Source of the DNA: JAGDZR01 sp049115695 | GTDB taxonomy: Bacteria; Bacteroidota; Bacteroidia; Cytophagales; Cyclobacteriaceae | Direction of reading: 5' to 3' | NCBI GenBank assembly: GCA_049115695.1 | Contig: JAGDZR010000004.1 | Span: 186,001 to 250,000, forward strand | Length of the DNA: 64,000 bases | Part shown: piece by piece, positions 25,758 through 35,485 of the stretch | Position numbering within the stretch: position 1 is the first letter of the stretch | Layout: each line of letters begins with the position of its first letter | The notes under the pieces: model-generated | Databases searched by the model: none | Seen by the model: only the letters and a program-made list of their open reading frames with translations | Told to the model about the DNA's origin: nothing | Translations under genes and position numbers: made by a program

Positions 25758-27473
25758 TTACAGATTCTGTTGCTTGATTTGTTCAATGATGTATTCAGAT
25801 GTTCTCCATGACAAGGCCAATATGGTCCAGGTCGGATTTTTGTCTGCCTGTGAAACGAATGGTCCCGCATCACATATAAAAACATTTTCGGCATCATGTA
25901 GCTGTTGATACTTATTCGTAACAGATTCCGAAGGATCATTCCCCATTCTCGTTGTGCCTACTTCATGAATGATCTTGCCAGGTTGCAGCAATCCATAGTC
26001 ACTGTCCTCTCCAGGAGCTTCCCACAATGGTGTACCACCCATACCTTCAAACAAGTTGTCAAATGTTTCATGCATATGCTTGGCCTGTTTTCGTTCAAAG
26101 TCTGACCATTTATAGTTAAACCTCAACACTGGTATACCCCACTGGTCAACAGTATCAGGATCTATTTCGCAGTAGTTATCGTACATGGGGACACTCTCCC
26201 CCCGGCCCGATACACCAATGACAGAACCGTAATATTTCTTAACATCTTCACGAAGCTGATTACCATAACCTCCCGTCTTAAGTCCAAAGAACTTGTTAAA
26301 TGAATTGGCATTAAATCCAAAACCATAAGATGGCATGGACATTCCTCCCCAGATTTCCAGGTGATAGCCACGAGGAAAATCCAGTTGCTTATTATCCATC
26401 CACCAGGGCGTATAAACATGCATGCCTCCAACACCATCCTCGTTATACATTTTTCGATTCATGAGTTCCGGAACAAATGCAGCCCGACTGGTTCCGGTAC
26501 TATCATGTAAGTATCTTCCGACCATTCCACTACTATTGCCCAATCCACCTGGATGTTGCTGGCTCTTGGAATTGAGTAATATCCGCGCACTACTACAAGC
26601 TGATGCTGCCAACACCACAACTTTACCCTTCAGCTTATATTCTTGTCGGTCTTCTTTATTGACATAAGAAACACCCGTGGCTTTTCCTTCATCATTGGTA
26701 GTGACCTCTCTTACCATGGCATTGACATAGAGATCCACCTGCCCGCCCTTTTGGGCTGGAAAAATCAAACAAGAACCTGCAGAAAAGTCGGCATATGCCA
26801 TACAAGACCTACTGCATTGCTTACAATAAAAACAGATGCCCCGCTCATCATTGATTCTCTTGGTGAGAATAGACAATCTGGCAGGTATGACTGGGATGTT
26901 AGCTTTTCGGGCACCTTTGATGTAATACAATTCGTGCAATCTCGGTTTGGGAGCAGGTAGAAAGAATCCATCCGGTTCATTTTCAATGTTCTCCTTGCTA
27001 CCAAATACGCCAATCAACTTGTCTACCTTATCGTAATAAGGCTTTACGTCCTCATAGCCGATGGGCCAGTTATCGCCCAAACCATCGATGCTTTTTCTTT
27101 GAAAATCTTTAGGGCCAAATCGCAGCGAAATTCTACCCCAGTGGTTGGTACGTCCACCTAGCATGCGGGATCTAAACCAACTGAATTCGCTTCCCTGAGC
27201 ATTGGTGTAGGGCTCACCATCAATGTCCCATCCGCCGTAGGAACCATGAAAATCTCCAAAAGGTCGAGTCGAACTTGCTCCCCGGCGGGGCGATTCCCAA
27301 GGCCATTTGAGCTGTGTCTGTTGCTCAGGATTTCGAGGATCAAAGTGAGGACCCGCTTCCACAACTGCTACTTTTAGCCCCGAGTCCGCTAGTATTTTGG
27401 TGGCCATGCCTCCGCCAGCACCTGAGCCGACTATGATTACGTCGTACTCTTTAGATGATTCAATTATTTGCAT
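25758..27473 (-). CDS. GMC-family FAD oxidoreductase
   Basis: 571 residues. The FAD-binding motif VGSGAGGGMATKIL is at residues 16-29 and the C-terminal GMC segment includes HEVGTTRMG and ADKNPTWTILAL. A cysteine group CFYCKQCSRSC in the middle is typical of the membrane-dehydrogenase branch of GMC enzymes and may bind a metal or Fe-S centre. It lacks its own signal peptide, so export would depend on the co-encoded small subunit. Likely oxidises a sugar, sugar acid or alcohol in the periplasm; the substrate is unknown. Confidence 0.88.
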   Translation of the reverse strand: MQIIESSKEYDVIIVGSGAGGGMATKILADSGLKVAVVEAGPHFDPRNPEQQTQLKWPWESPRRGASSTRPFGDFHGSYGGWDIDGEPYTNAQGSEFSWFRSRMLGGRTNHWGRISLRFGPKDFQRKSIDGLGDNWPIGYEDVKPYYDKVDKLIGVFGSKENIENEPDGFFLPAPKPRLHELYYIKGARKANIPVIPARLSILTKRINDERGICFYCKQCSRSCMAYADFSAGSCLIFPAQKGGQVDLYVNAMVREVTTNDEGKATGVSYVNKEDRQEYKLKGKVVVLAASACSSARILLNSKSQQHPGGLGNSSGMVGRYLHDSTGTSRAAFVPELMNRKMYNEDGVGGMHVYTPWWMDNKQLDFPRGYHLEIWGGMSMPSYGFGFNANSFNKFFGLKTGGYGNQLREDVKKYYGSVIGVSGRGESVPMYDNYCEIDPDTVDQWGIPVLRFNYKWSDFERKQAKHMHETFDNLFEGMGGTPLWEAPGEDSDYGLLQPGKIIHEVGTTRMGNDPSESVTNKYQQLHDAENVFICDAGPFVSQADKNPTWTILALSWRTSEYIIEQIKQQNL

Positions 27474-27554
27474 TGGATTAATTTAATCGAAATTCCGCGG
27501 TAGCGTTAATCGAATCTGATAAACGGTTGTAGGTATATAGAGAAATCTATCCTC

Positions 27555-28799
27555 CTAAGGCGAAACGCCCTGCATCATCAATCCACAGATGTACGCACCA
27601 TATGTACCGAGTACATATCCTAAAACAGCCATAAGCACACCCACCGGTGCTAAAGACGTGTGGAAATAAGAAGCTACCACGGGAGCTGAAGCAGCTCCCC
27701 CAACATTGGCCTGACTGCCCACCGCTACAAAGAAATAGGGTGCACGTATCAACCATGCTACCAGTAACATCAAACCAACATGGATCATCATCCATACCAA
27801 CCCAACCAAAAACAAGGCTGGATCATCAAAAACTGCCATGATATCCATGTTCATACCTATGGTTGCTACCAAAATGAAAATAAATATACCTCCGACTTTC
27901 GAGGCACCTACACCTTCCAGCTTTCTGGCTTTGGTAAACGACAATACTACTCCTAGCGTAGTGGCAATAACCACTAACCAAAAGAATCCCGATGTAAGAC
28001 TATATCTGGCCAATCCAGGAAAATTTTCAGACAGAAAAGGTGTAATCAAATCGCTCCCGAAATGAGATATGCCTGTACAAGCCAACCCCACCGCTACTAC
28101 TTTCATCAAGTCTGTCATGGATGGCATTTTAACTATCTCGGCCTGATAGGCTTTCATCTTATCCTTCAAGGCTTCAATAGAAGAATCATCTGCCTTAAGC
28201 TTTTTGTTGATCCAATCGTTCCGACCAATACCAATCATCAAAATGGCCAGCCACGTATTTCCAATGAGTATGTCAACAGCTACCATTTTTGAAAACAAGC
28301 TATCCGACACATCAAACACTTCTTTCATAGCGGCTTGATTGGCTCCACCACCTATCCACGATCCAGCCACTGTTGTCAAACCTCTCCACACTTCGTCAGG
28401 GGGCGGAGCATTGATGACATCTGGTGCTATGTAAGAAAATAGCAATATCGCTGCTGGTCCACCTAGCATGATACCCACTGTACCTGTACAAAACATGATA
28501 AGTGCCTTTGGCCCCAACTTGAGCAATTCTTTTAAATCAACACTTATGGTCAAAAGGACAAGACTCGCAGGCAACAAATAACGGGAAGCCACAAAATACA
28601 AACGTGATTGAGATGGATCAATGATCCCAAATGATGATAAAAGTGAGGGAAGAAAATAACACATTAACAGGGTTGGCACTATTCCATAAAACTTTTTCCA
28701 AAAGGGGTGCTCACTTTGAGAAGTGGTAAAGACAAATCCCAGCATAAGCATGATGATGCCAAAAATGGTTGCATCATTGGTTATTAAAGGTTCATTCAT
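27555..28799 (-). CDS. DUF819 family integral membrane protein
   Basis: 414 residues with about ten to eleven hydrophobic helices and the family signatures SWIGGGANQAAMKE and GSQANVGGAASAPVVASYF. DUF819 proteins resemble transporters with inverted repeats, and related members have been linked to exchange of small organic or amino-acid substrates. No substrate can be assigned here. Its start overlaps the end of the Nudix gene by 8 bp, so the two are co-translated. Confidence 0.85.
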   Translation of the reverse strand: MNEPLITNDATIFGIIMLMLGFVFTTSQSEHPFWKKFYGIVPTLLMCYFLPSLLSSFGIIDPSQSRLYFVASRYLLPASLVLLTISVDLKELLKLGPKALIMFCTGTVGIMLGGPAAILLFSYIAPDVINAPPPDEVWRGLTTVAGSWIGGGANQAAMKEVFDVSDSLFSKMVAVDILIGNTWLAILMIGIGRNDWINKKLKADDSSIEALKDKMKAYQAEIVKMPSMTDLMKVVAVGLACTGISHFGSDLITPFLSENFPGLARYSLTSGFFWLVVIATTLGVVLSFTKARKLEGVGASKVGGIFIFILVATIGMNMDIMAVFDDPALFLVGLVWMMIHVGLMLLVAWLIRAPYFFVAVGSQANVGGAASAPVVASYFHTSLAPVGVLMAVLGYVLGTYGAYICGLMMQGVSP

Positions 28800-29466
28800 T
28801 TGACTGTTGAGTTAATGTGTGTTGAATGGGTTGAATAATCTCTACAAGTTCACTGAGCATCATGGCAGTAGCACCCCAAATGAACTTATCTCTTACATCA
28901 TAGTAGGGTGCCATCAATTTAACGCCTCGAACTTCGATTTCCTTTTCTTTACTTGCTTTTGGGACTAAAAAATCTTGTATGGGAGCATCTATCACCTCTG
29001 CCACTTCTTTTGGATCGGGTACAAAGGACGGAACTGAATGACAAATGCCTAAAACAGGTAAGATCTGATAATGACTGGCACCCACGTAAAAGGACGACAA
29101 AGATCCAATTACTTCCACCTTTTCAGGCTCAACCCCTATTTCCTCATGCGTTTCTCTTAGAGCTGTTTGTATCAAATCACTATCCTCCGGCTCGGCCTTT
29201 CCGCCCGGTAGACCAATCTGACCACCGTGTATACCATCATAAGGAGGTCGCTGTATCAAAGGAAATTTCCATTGACCGCTCTCCTTATAAAACATTACCA
29301 ACACTGCTCCAGGTTGTGGTTCACCCTCATGTTTAAACCTCACTCCATTTTGACTATCAAAACGTGCTTTCATTTTGCCATGTGCTTGACTACCCGGTAG
29401 AGGTGATCGTAATTGTTCTTGAAGCTGTTGGATAAAAGAATCAGGCATTGACCAAAAATATCCCAT
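28792..29466 (-). CDS. Nudix hydrolase, CoA pyrophosphatase (NudL/YeaB) type
   Basis: 224 residues. The Nudix box starts at GGKAEPEDSDLIQTALRETH and continues EEIGV, keeping G-x5-E-x7-R-E-x-x-E-E. The upstream IGLPGG and the downstream SSFYVGASHYQILPVLG match the UPF0035/CoA pyrophosphatase signature found in NudL. It would hydrolyse CoA or acyl-CoA to phosphopantetheine products. An alternative start is Met7. It is divergent from the membrane protein gene at 29498. Confidence 0.87.
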   Translation of the reverse strand: MGYFWSMPDSFIQQLQEQLRSPLPGSQAHGKMKARFDSQNGVRFKHEGEPQPGAVLVMFYKESGQWKFPLIQRPPYDGIHGGQIGLPGGKAEPEDSDLIQTALRETHEEIGVEPEKVEVIGSLSSFYVGASHYQILPVLGICHSVPSFVPDPKEVAEVIDAPIQDFLVPKASKEKEIEVRGVKLMAPYYDVRDKFIWGATAMMLSELVEIIQPIQHTLTQQSNE

Positions 29467-29497
29467 TTATTTATTTTTCTCTTATATTGAGTTTTAA

Positions 29498-30217
29498 ATG
29501 GAAAATCTCCCGGGATTTATAGGTTATACATTCCTTGCCATAGTTGTGGCTGCCATGGCGTTCTTATTTTATGCCCTCAATCATGCCGCACCAGAAAAGA
29601 AGAATTTCACGCCAACAGCAACTGTAACCTTTCTCGCGGTTTGGCTATTTGTTTTGAGCATCCTCACATTCAATGATTTCTTTCTTGACTTTGAAGTAAA
29701 GCCTCCGAGGCTGATATATGCGTTGCTTCCAAGTGTTGTGGCTATCGTTATTCTGTTTGCTAACAAGCAGTCAAGAGCATTTCTAATGAAACTTCCGCTT
29801 ACCACTCTCACTTATATACACATCATACGCGTACCGGTTGAAATAGTCCTGTGGTGGTTATCTCAGGAAGAAGTGATTCCCGTGGAGTTGACATTCGAAG
29901 GAAACAACTATGATATTTTATCAGGCATTTCGGCTCCCTTTGCCGGGGTTTTCCTGGTGGGCTTGAGAAGTAAAAGTCGCATTGGTGCACTTATTTGGAA
30001 TTTTCTAGCGTTAGGACTGCTGATTTACATTGTCTGGCAAGCAATATTCGCTACTCCAGTTTTCTTCGATCCAGCGGTATTCAGCAATCCCAATATTGCC
30101 GTATTCTATTTTCCATTCATTTTGCTCCCGGGATTTGTAGTGCCCGTGGTGCTTTTTAGCCATCTGGTCTCCATCTACAAGCTGCTTGGCGACAATGATA
30201 TGGAAGACGAGTATTGA
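29498..30217 (+). CDS. multi-pass membrane protein of unknown function
   Basis: 239 residues with about seven hydrophobic helices separated by short loops; the N-terminus is outside or very short and the C-terminus (GDNDMEDEY) is acidic. No family was recognised with confidence. It starts 31 bp from the divergent Nudix gene. The spacing to the following frameshifted small membrane protein is about 50 bp, so they may be co-transcribed. Confidence 0.75.
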   Translation: MENLPGFIGYTFLAIVVAAMAFLFYALNHAAPEKKNFTPTATVTFLAVWLFVLSILTFNDFFLDFEVKPPRLIYALLPSVVAIVILFANKQSRAFLMKLPLTTLTYIHIIRVPVEIVLWWLSQEEVIPVELTFEGNNYDILSGISAPFAGVFLVGLRSKSRIGALIWNFLALGLLIYIVWQAIFATPVFFDPAVFSNPNIAVFYFPFILLPGFVVPVVLFSHLVSIYKLLGDNDMEDEY

Positions 30218-30267
30218 CAGTATATGATCTATGTAACATCTAAGATGGGTTTTATCGTTAAACTGAT

Positions 30268-30664
30268 ATGTTCATTGCGCTTTTATTGATTACTTTCTCT
30301 CTTGCCATTTTGGTTTCATTTGTCATCACCAGAATTTTCAAAAAAACCTATTCAGACCATCTCATCGAAAATCATTTCTGATGACATCAGCGAGGCATGG
30401 GTCCGATACCTAACCTTTGCCATCTATGTAGTCGGCATTTCCGGAGGCGTCAGAATTTGGGAATTGGAAAAGTACATCACCCCACGAAAGGAAACTTCTG
30501 ATGCGATCATACTAACATCTGAGCGATGGACACTCGAAATCTATCGATGTATCATCGGAACACTAGAAAGTGTTGCCTGGATGCTTCTGGTATTCTTCAT
30601 ATTTGCCTTGATTGCCTATGTGATCATGCAGGGGTTGCAACTGAGAAAGAGTAAGCAATCTTAA
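30268..30664 (+). pseudogene. small membrane protein gene with a frameshift at an A7 run
   Basis: From the ATG at 30268 the frame encodes a transmembrane helix (MFIALLLITFSLAILVSF) followed by VITRIFKK, then closes after 38 codons. The +1 frame that overlaps it continues KKPIQTISSKIISDDISEAW through to a second transmembrane helix and stops at 30664. The two parts join smoothly if one A is removed from the run of seven at 30340-30346, giving about 131 residues with helices at both ends. Either the gene is broken, transcriptional slippage on A7 restores it, or the assembly has an extra A. Function unknown. Confidence 0.65.
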
Positions 30665-31677
30665 TTGCAGTAGGTCGCGATTTTTTGCAGTAACTCCTTC
30701 GACTCCAATCTTTCTAGTCCTTCTTTCCAGGTCTGACAAGCCTTGGCCAATTCCTCATTTGCTAAATACCCATCTCCCAAATACAACAAAGCATCTTCAA
30801 CAAATACATCCTCTGCGGCTTTTTCAAGATAACTCAAGGCTAACTTGGGTTCACCCATTTTGAGGTAATACAACCCCTTGTTGCGATATGCCCAAAGATT
30901 CTCCGGATCTATTACAATACTTTGATTGATGTCTTCTAAAGCCAACGCCATCGAATCAACCTCCAAATAGGTGTATCCTCTATTGTTTAGAAAATACGGC
31001 TCCCCTGGTTCCAGTTCCAAGGCCTTCTCAATTGCTTCAAATGCCGCATCAAATTTCCCTTGCTTCACATAGACTTGATTCAATGTATTAAAACCGTTTG
31101 CTTCATCCGGGTACATCTTCACTATTTGTTGCAATGACTGTTCCGACTTGGTTAACTCGCCTTTGTAAAAATGCAATGTGGCCAGATTGATCTGCGTCTC
31201 CGCATTATCCGGATCAAGTTCAACCGCTCGATTAAAAGCCATTTCTGCCGAGGCGTATTCATACAGTTTAGTATGCACGAGCCCTCTGGTAAAGTGGACT
31301 AAAGCTGTATCTGGAAATTGTTCTTCATAGCGTGCCAAATCAGCAAGACTCTTTTCAAACCAGCCTATGCTTTCATAAGCCAGCGCTCTATTAAACAGGC
31401 AATTCCAATCACCAGGATTGAGGGCTATAGCTGCATTATAATCCTGTATTGCTTCATGCGCACGTCCGGACTCCATTTTTGCCACACCCCTATTGTTGAA
31501 TGCATCTGAGTACTGAGGGTCCATCAAAATGGCATTATCGAAATAATGAATGGCCTTCTGATAGTCTTGATGCTCGAGCTCCTGGTTTCCTTTCAGGAAA
31601 AAGCGCTCTGCTTTAGTTTGATCAGACTCGCAACTCATTATGAGTAATGCCAACAAGAAGATATAAGGGTACTTCAT
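30661..31677 (-). CDS. TPR-repeat lipoprotein
   Basis: 338 residues. A lipoprotein signal ends at Cys16 (LIMSCES). Eight or so TPR units follow, each with the usual A-x-x-x-F/Y-D-x-A and DP positions, for example NRGVAKMESGRAHEAIQDYN. Such proteins act as periplasmic protein-interaction scaffolds. Its stop codon shares bases with the stop of the convergent small membrane protein gene. Confidence 0.87.
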   Translation of the reverse strand: MKYPYIFLLALLIMSCESDQTKAERFFLKGNQELEHQDYQKAIHYFDNAILMDPQYSDAFNNRGVAKMESGRAHEAIQDYNAAIALNPGDWNCLFNRALAYESIGWFEKSLADLARYEEQFPDTALVHFTRGLVHTKLYEYASAEMAFNRAVELDPDNAETQINLATLHFYKGELTKSEQSLQQIVKMYPDEANGFNTLNQVYVKQGKFDAAFEAIEKALELEPGEPYFLNNRGYTYLEVDSMALALEDINQSIVIDPENLWAYRNKGLYYLKMGEPKLALSYLEKAAEDVFVEDALLYLGDGYLANEELAKACQTWKEGLERLESKELLQKIATYCN

Positions 31678-31686
31678 TCCAATAAA

Positions 31687-31717
31687 AAAGGCCTGTGCAA
31701 ATCTAGCACAGGCCTTT
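31687..31717 (-). terminator. Rho-independent terminator after the GIN-domain gene
   Basis: AAAGGCCTGTGC-aaatcta-GCACAGGCCTTT forms a perfect 12-bp stem. On the minus strand it is followed by TTTTTTATT, which fits the gene that ends at 31740. Confidence 0.88.
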
Positions 31718-31739
31718 CTCAGAGCGTGAAAATTTCAAT

Positions 31740-32423
31740 TTAATTTCTTCGTACCCTTCCTCCACTATTGGAGTCGGCGTATACCTTTTCAGGATCTCCC
31801 TTGTAGCTTATTGATCCTCCGCTGTTTGCCTCGGCATCTATTTTCTCAGTAACGAAAACCTTAACCGAACCGGCACTATTGGCCTCTACTATTGCCATTT
31901 TCGACTTCAAATCAAAAGCTTCATAATCACCAGAACTACTTACCTCCACGTCCTGCTCATCTGCCGTACCAACGACTTTTAAATTACCTGCACTTGATAT
32001 ATCCACTTCTAATTCGGAAACCTCTACTTCTAAACGAGCACTACCAGCACTGCTGACATCAACTTCAAGACGATCAGCTTTAATAGGTCCATTTGTCATC
32101 AAACTGGCAGCAGAACTTACATCAATTTCATCTATAGTTTTGTAAGTAACCCACACCTTCACATCCACATTATTGTAGCCTCTCAAGCTTTGTTTCATAT
32201 GAATTCTCAGCTCATCTCCTGAGACTTCCGTAATCACATTTTCCGGAGAAGTCCCATCTACTTCTACAATAACCTGTTCTGAACTACCAGCTTCGATTGC
32301 AGCATCAATGGCCTCTCCAACAGAGATTGATGTAAATGATGAAAGGGAACGTGTTTCTTTCTGAGCAATTGAAACGAATGCAACTGCCAGGCCAAGTGCA
32401 ACTAAGAATAATCTATATTTCAT
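31740..32423 (-). CDS. GIN-domain protein (DUF2807), putative secreted adhesin
   Basis: 227 residues with a signal peptide (about 1-20). The mature part is a right-handed beta-helix-like repeat rich in the short pattern V-D-V-S-S-A-G-S (for example EVDVSSAGSARLEVEV), the hallmark of the head GIN domain common in Bacteroidota. It is probably outside the inner membrane. The family has no settled function, though it is often described as adhesin-like. Confidence 0.85.
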   Translation of the reverse strand: MKYRLFLVALGLAVAFVSIAQKETRSLSSFTSISVGEAIDAAIEAGSSEQVIVEVDGTSPENVITEVSGDELRIHMKQSLRGYNNVDVKVWVTYKTIDEIDVSSAASLMTNGPIKADRLEVDVSSAGSARLEVEVSELEVDISSAGNLKVVGTADEQDVEVSSSGDYEAFDLKSKMAIVEANSAGSVKVFVTEKIDAEANSGGSISYKGDPEKVYADSNSGGRVRRN

Positions 32424-32467
32424 GTCTTTTTTTTCTTTAGAGATGTCCTAAAGAAAGAAAGGTTGCA

Positions 32468-33007
32468 TCATAACGCGCTTTTATATGACTTTTGATAATC
32501 CTGCCAAGGCGTATTCTTGTACTTATCTCCTCCAATGTAAGTCACAATGGTATCAAATGTTTTGGCATCCAGATAACCAGGTACAGGCTGAATGATCTGA
32601 AATTTTTCATCCATAAAAACCGTCGTTGGGTAGCTCAATTGGTTGTTGGTCAATGCTGCTGCCAACTCGTGATATCCTCTTCTTCCGGACGGAACAAACT
32701 TAAATGTATGACCATTGAAATTCACCTCCTGTGGTTGCTCGGCATTAAATTTTATGGCGTAAAAGTTTTCATTCACATACTCTATAATTTGAGCCTTTGA
32801 ATAAGTGTCTTTATCCATTTTCTTACACCATCCGCACCAGTCAGTATACAGATCAATGATAACTTTTCTAGGTGCATCCTTTTGCAGCTCCACCATTTCT
32901 TCAAAAGAAACCCAATTAATTTCAGACTGAGGGGCGACTTCAGGGGCTTTGGCTGAAACAAAGACAATAAGGAGGAAAACGGGTATTAATACTCTGAAAA
33001 CTTTCAT
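32468..33007 (-). CDS. periplasmic thioredoxin-like protein
   Basis: 179 residues from the ATG at 33007, followed directly by a signal peptide (MKVFRVLIPVFLLIVFVSAK). An upstream in-frame ATG at 33025 would only add six residues. The thioredoxin active site is DWCGWCKKMD, and the cis-Pro segment is LSYPTTVF. Cys-Gly-Trp-Cys is typical of the DUF255/thioredoxin_7 group, so it probably reduces disulfides in the periplasm. It is 44 bp upstream of the GIN-domain gene. Confidence 0.85.
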   Translation of the reverse strand: MKVFRVLIPVFLLIVFVSAKAPEVAPQSEINWVSFEEMVELQKDAPRKVIIDLYTDWCGWCKKMDKDTYSKAQIIEYVNENFYAIKFNAEQPQEVNFNGHTFKFVPSGRRGYHELAAALTNNQLSYPTTVFMDEKFQIIQPVPGYLDAKTFDTIVTYIGGDKYKNTPWQDYQKSYKSAL

Positions 33008-33260
33008 AATCTCAAATTTATACATTTACCGACCCAAATCGTAACCCTTGAGTTGAATGGGCTAATTTTTGACATGAGTGGTTGTCGTCAAGACAATTAA
33101 CGATTGTCCTTTCAAAGATGTTATAATCTCCTAATACTCATTGTCTCCAAGGTTACACACAACATTCGATCCAACTTTTTAAGCATGTCCTTGAACCATT
33201 CAAGGAATATTCATAGAAGTTATGGTTTCAATCATATAGCTTAAAATCAAATTTACTCCC

Positions 33261-34775
33261 ATGAATTACATCAAACTCCTCTTTGCTATCGGTTGCGCTA
33301 CACTGTCGATGAACCTAATTGGTCAACCGGAGAAATTGGAGCGAATCGCAAGTGAATATGCCCAAAAGTCGTGGGGTCAGTTTTTTGAATTATTGAGCCT
33401 GCCAAATGATGCGCACAATCCGGCCGACATTGAACAAAACATGCAGTGGTGCGAAGCGGCATTTTCGGAAAGAGGATTCAAAACACAACGATTGACGACC
33501 CAGCGACTTCCTCTTTTGCTAGCTCAGAGATCGTCTAAAAAAGCTGACAAAACTGTATTGATTTATCTCCAATTGGATGGCCAACCGGTAGATTCCTCTT
33601 TTTGGAATCAGGATAGTCCATGGAAACCGGCATTGAAAACTAAACAGACTGATGGCTCCTGGAGGGAGATTGATTCTCAAATACTTGAACAGGAATATGA
33701 TCCGGAATGGAGAATATTCGCCCGATCAACATCTGATGCAAAGGGTCCAGTTGCGATGTTCCTCGCCGCGCTAGATGCAGCAAAAGCGCACAAAATCGAA
33801 CCGAATTACAATATTAAAATCATCATGGATTTTGAGGAAGAACTTGGCTCTCCTCCTCTTCCTGCAGCAGTCCTGAAATACCAGGAAGAGCTTTCCGCGG
33901 ACATGTTGATCATTTTTGACGGACCAAGGCACATAAGCAATGAACCGACATTGACTTTTGGTGCGAGAGGCATTGCGACCATTACACTTACTGTCTTTGG
34001 ACCCAGAAAAGCGCAACACAGTGGACATTATGGCAACTACGCACCGAATCCTGCATGGAAGCTAAGTCACTTATTATCAACCATGAAAGATGAAATGGGC
34101 AGAGTCGTGATCCCCGGATTTTATGATGGGATTTCACTAAGTGAGGAAGTGCGGGAAATACTCAGCCGAGTACCAGATGACGAGCAAATGATTCAAAAAA
34201 GTATCGGCATTGCAGCAATCGATCAAGTCGGACACAACTATCAGGAAGCTATTCAATACCCTTCTCTGAACGTGAGAGGGATGAGTGCCGGTTGGGTTGG
34301 CGATAAAGCCCGAACCATTATTCCTGAGAACGCCACTGCCGAAATAGACGTGCGACTTGTCCTTGAGAATGATCCTGAACGACAAATTTCACTGATTAGA
34401 AAGCACATTGAGCAGCAAGGTTACTATATCACACAAGGGTCCCCAACTGAATCAGATCGAATGAAGTATCCAAAAATCGTGTCATTTGATTATGAAGTCT
34501 CTTATAAAGCATATCGCACTGACTTTGACGCTGAAGTGGGTGTCTGGCTTACAAAAGCACTGGAAAGTGCCTTTGGGAAAACTCCCATTCGCATCCGAAC
34601 CAGTGGAGGATCAATTCCAATTTCACCATTTGTGAATACACTGGGAATTCCAGCTGTCACTGTCCCAACTGTAAACCGTGACAACAATCAGCATAGTCCG
34701 AATGAAAATATTCGCCTGGGGAATTATGTGGATGGAATTAGGACTTTTTTAGCCATTCTGGCTGAGGAGCTATAG
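33261..34775 (+). CDS. M20-family metallopeptidase, secreted
   Basis: 504 residues with a signal peptide (about 1-21). The M20 landmarks are SDAKGP, the double-Glu DFEEELGSP, the dimerisation-domain segment HSGHYGNYAPNP and C-terminal SGGSIPISPF and QHSPNENI. At the usual first zinc ligand (H in YGHYDVQP) the sequence has Gln (YLQLDGQPVD), a substitution shared by a branch of the family. It would cleave dipeptides or N-acyl amino acids in the periplasm. It is a single gene convergent with the T9SS cargo gene. Confidence 0.85.
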   Translation: MNYIKLLFAIGCATLSMNLIGQPEKLERIASEYAQKSWGQFFELLSLPNDAHNPADIEQNMQWCEAAFSERGFKTQRLTTQRLPLLLAQRSSKKADKTVLIYLQLDGQPVDSSFWNQDSPWKPALKTKQTDGSWREIDSQILEQEYDPEWRIFARSTSDAKGPVAMFLAALDAAKAHKIEPNYNIKIIMDFEEELGSPPLPAAVLKYQEELSADMLIIFDGPRHISNEPTLTFGARGIATITLTVFGPRKAQHSGHYGNYAPNPAWKLSHLLSTMKDEMGRVVIPGFYDGISLSEEVREILSRVPDDEQMIQKSIGIAAIDQVGHNYQEAIQYPSLNVRGMSAGWVGDKARTIIPENATAEIDVRLVLENDPERQISLIRKHIEQQGYYITQGSPTESDRMKYPKIVSFDYEVSYKAYRTDFDAEVGVWLTKALESAFGKTPIRIRTSGGSIPISPFVNTLGIPAVTVPTVNRDNNQHSPNENIRLGNYVDGIRTFLAILAEEL

Positions 34776-34815
34776 CTATTGTTCAACTCAATCCATTCTC
34801 AGAGTTCAATCTGGA

Positions 34816-35454
34816 TTAATATGATCTCTTGATCAATTTATGCCTGAATAACTCATCTTTATAGGTAAGTTCCAGTACATACAGGCCTGCTTCTAAACCA
34901 GTCAAATCAATTCCATTTTGGTATATATCAACAAGAACCACGCTACCACTAGTATTGAATATTTTGAAATTAAATGAATCAATTCCCTTAACAAATAGCG
35001 TCTCCAAACAAGGATTCGGATATATTGAAAAGGAACCCCTTCCAATTCCTAAAAGACTTTGATTCGCTAACTCATCAAGGAGTAAACCCTGCTCTTCAGT
35101 ATATTGTCCGGAAAGACAAGGGTCCGTTCCAATAACATCATAAACAACAAAAACCCATGACTGACCAATATTCACATTCAACTGGCATGATGTTCTTCCC
35201 CATAAGTGAACCATCAAGGTATCTTTAGTCATTTCTCCATACCAAACATTTTCAACTATAACCTCAGCAGAATCTTTTGAATGGTATCCCATGGAATCTG
35301 TACTTGAAAAGACATCTATTATCTTGGCTTTAAAAACATAGTGAGAGATCTCTGCAGGTTCGAAAATCCAAGGTCCAACAACCATTTCCGAACATGTACA
35401 TGAGAACAATCTTGTTCCGTAAAATAACAATAAGATTGGCAAGATCCGTTTCAT
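34816..35454 (-). CDS. secreted protein with T9SS type A sorting domain
   Basis: 212 residues. A signal peptide is followed by the cysteine pair in SCTCSE, at the start of a domain that resembles the NTR/TIMP-like beta barrel. Two further cysteines are in RTSCQLN and TDPCLSG. The C-terminus (about 140-212) is a type IX secretion sorting domain, with FSIYPNP, LTGLEAGLYVLEL and a basic HKLIKR end. It is therefore secreted to the cell surface by the gliding-linked system. The passenger function is unknown. Confidence 0.85.
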   Translation of the reverse strand: MKRILPILLLFYGTRLFSCTCSEMVVGPWIFEPAEISHYVFKAKIIDVFSSTDSMGYHSKDSAEVIVENVWYGEMTKDTLMVHLWGRTSCQLNVNIGQSWVFVVYDVIGTDPCLSGQYTEEQGLLLDELANQSLLGIGRGSFSIYPNPCLETLFVKGIDSFNFKIFNTSGSVVLVDIYQNGIDLTGLEAGLYVLELTYKDELFRHKLIKRSY

Positions 35455-35485
35455 GGCATAATGATAATAAATTACTACCTATAGG

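Noticed and set aside
24397..31677. Defence island or mobile element
   Set aside because: The toxin-antitoxin-like pair is isolated, with no integrase, restriction, transposase or att-like repeats beside it.
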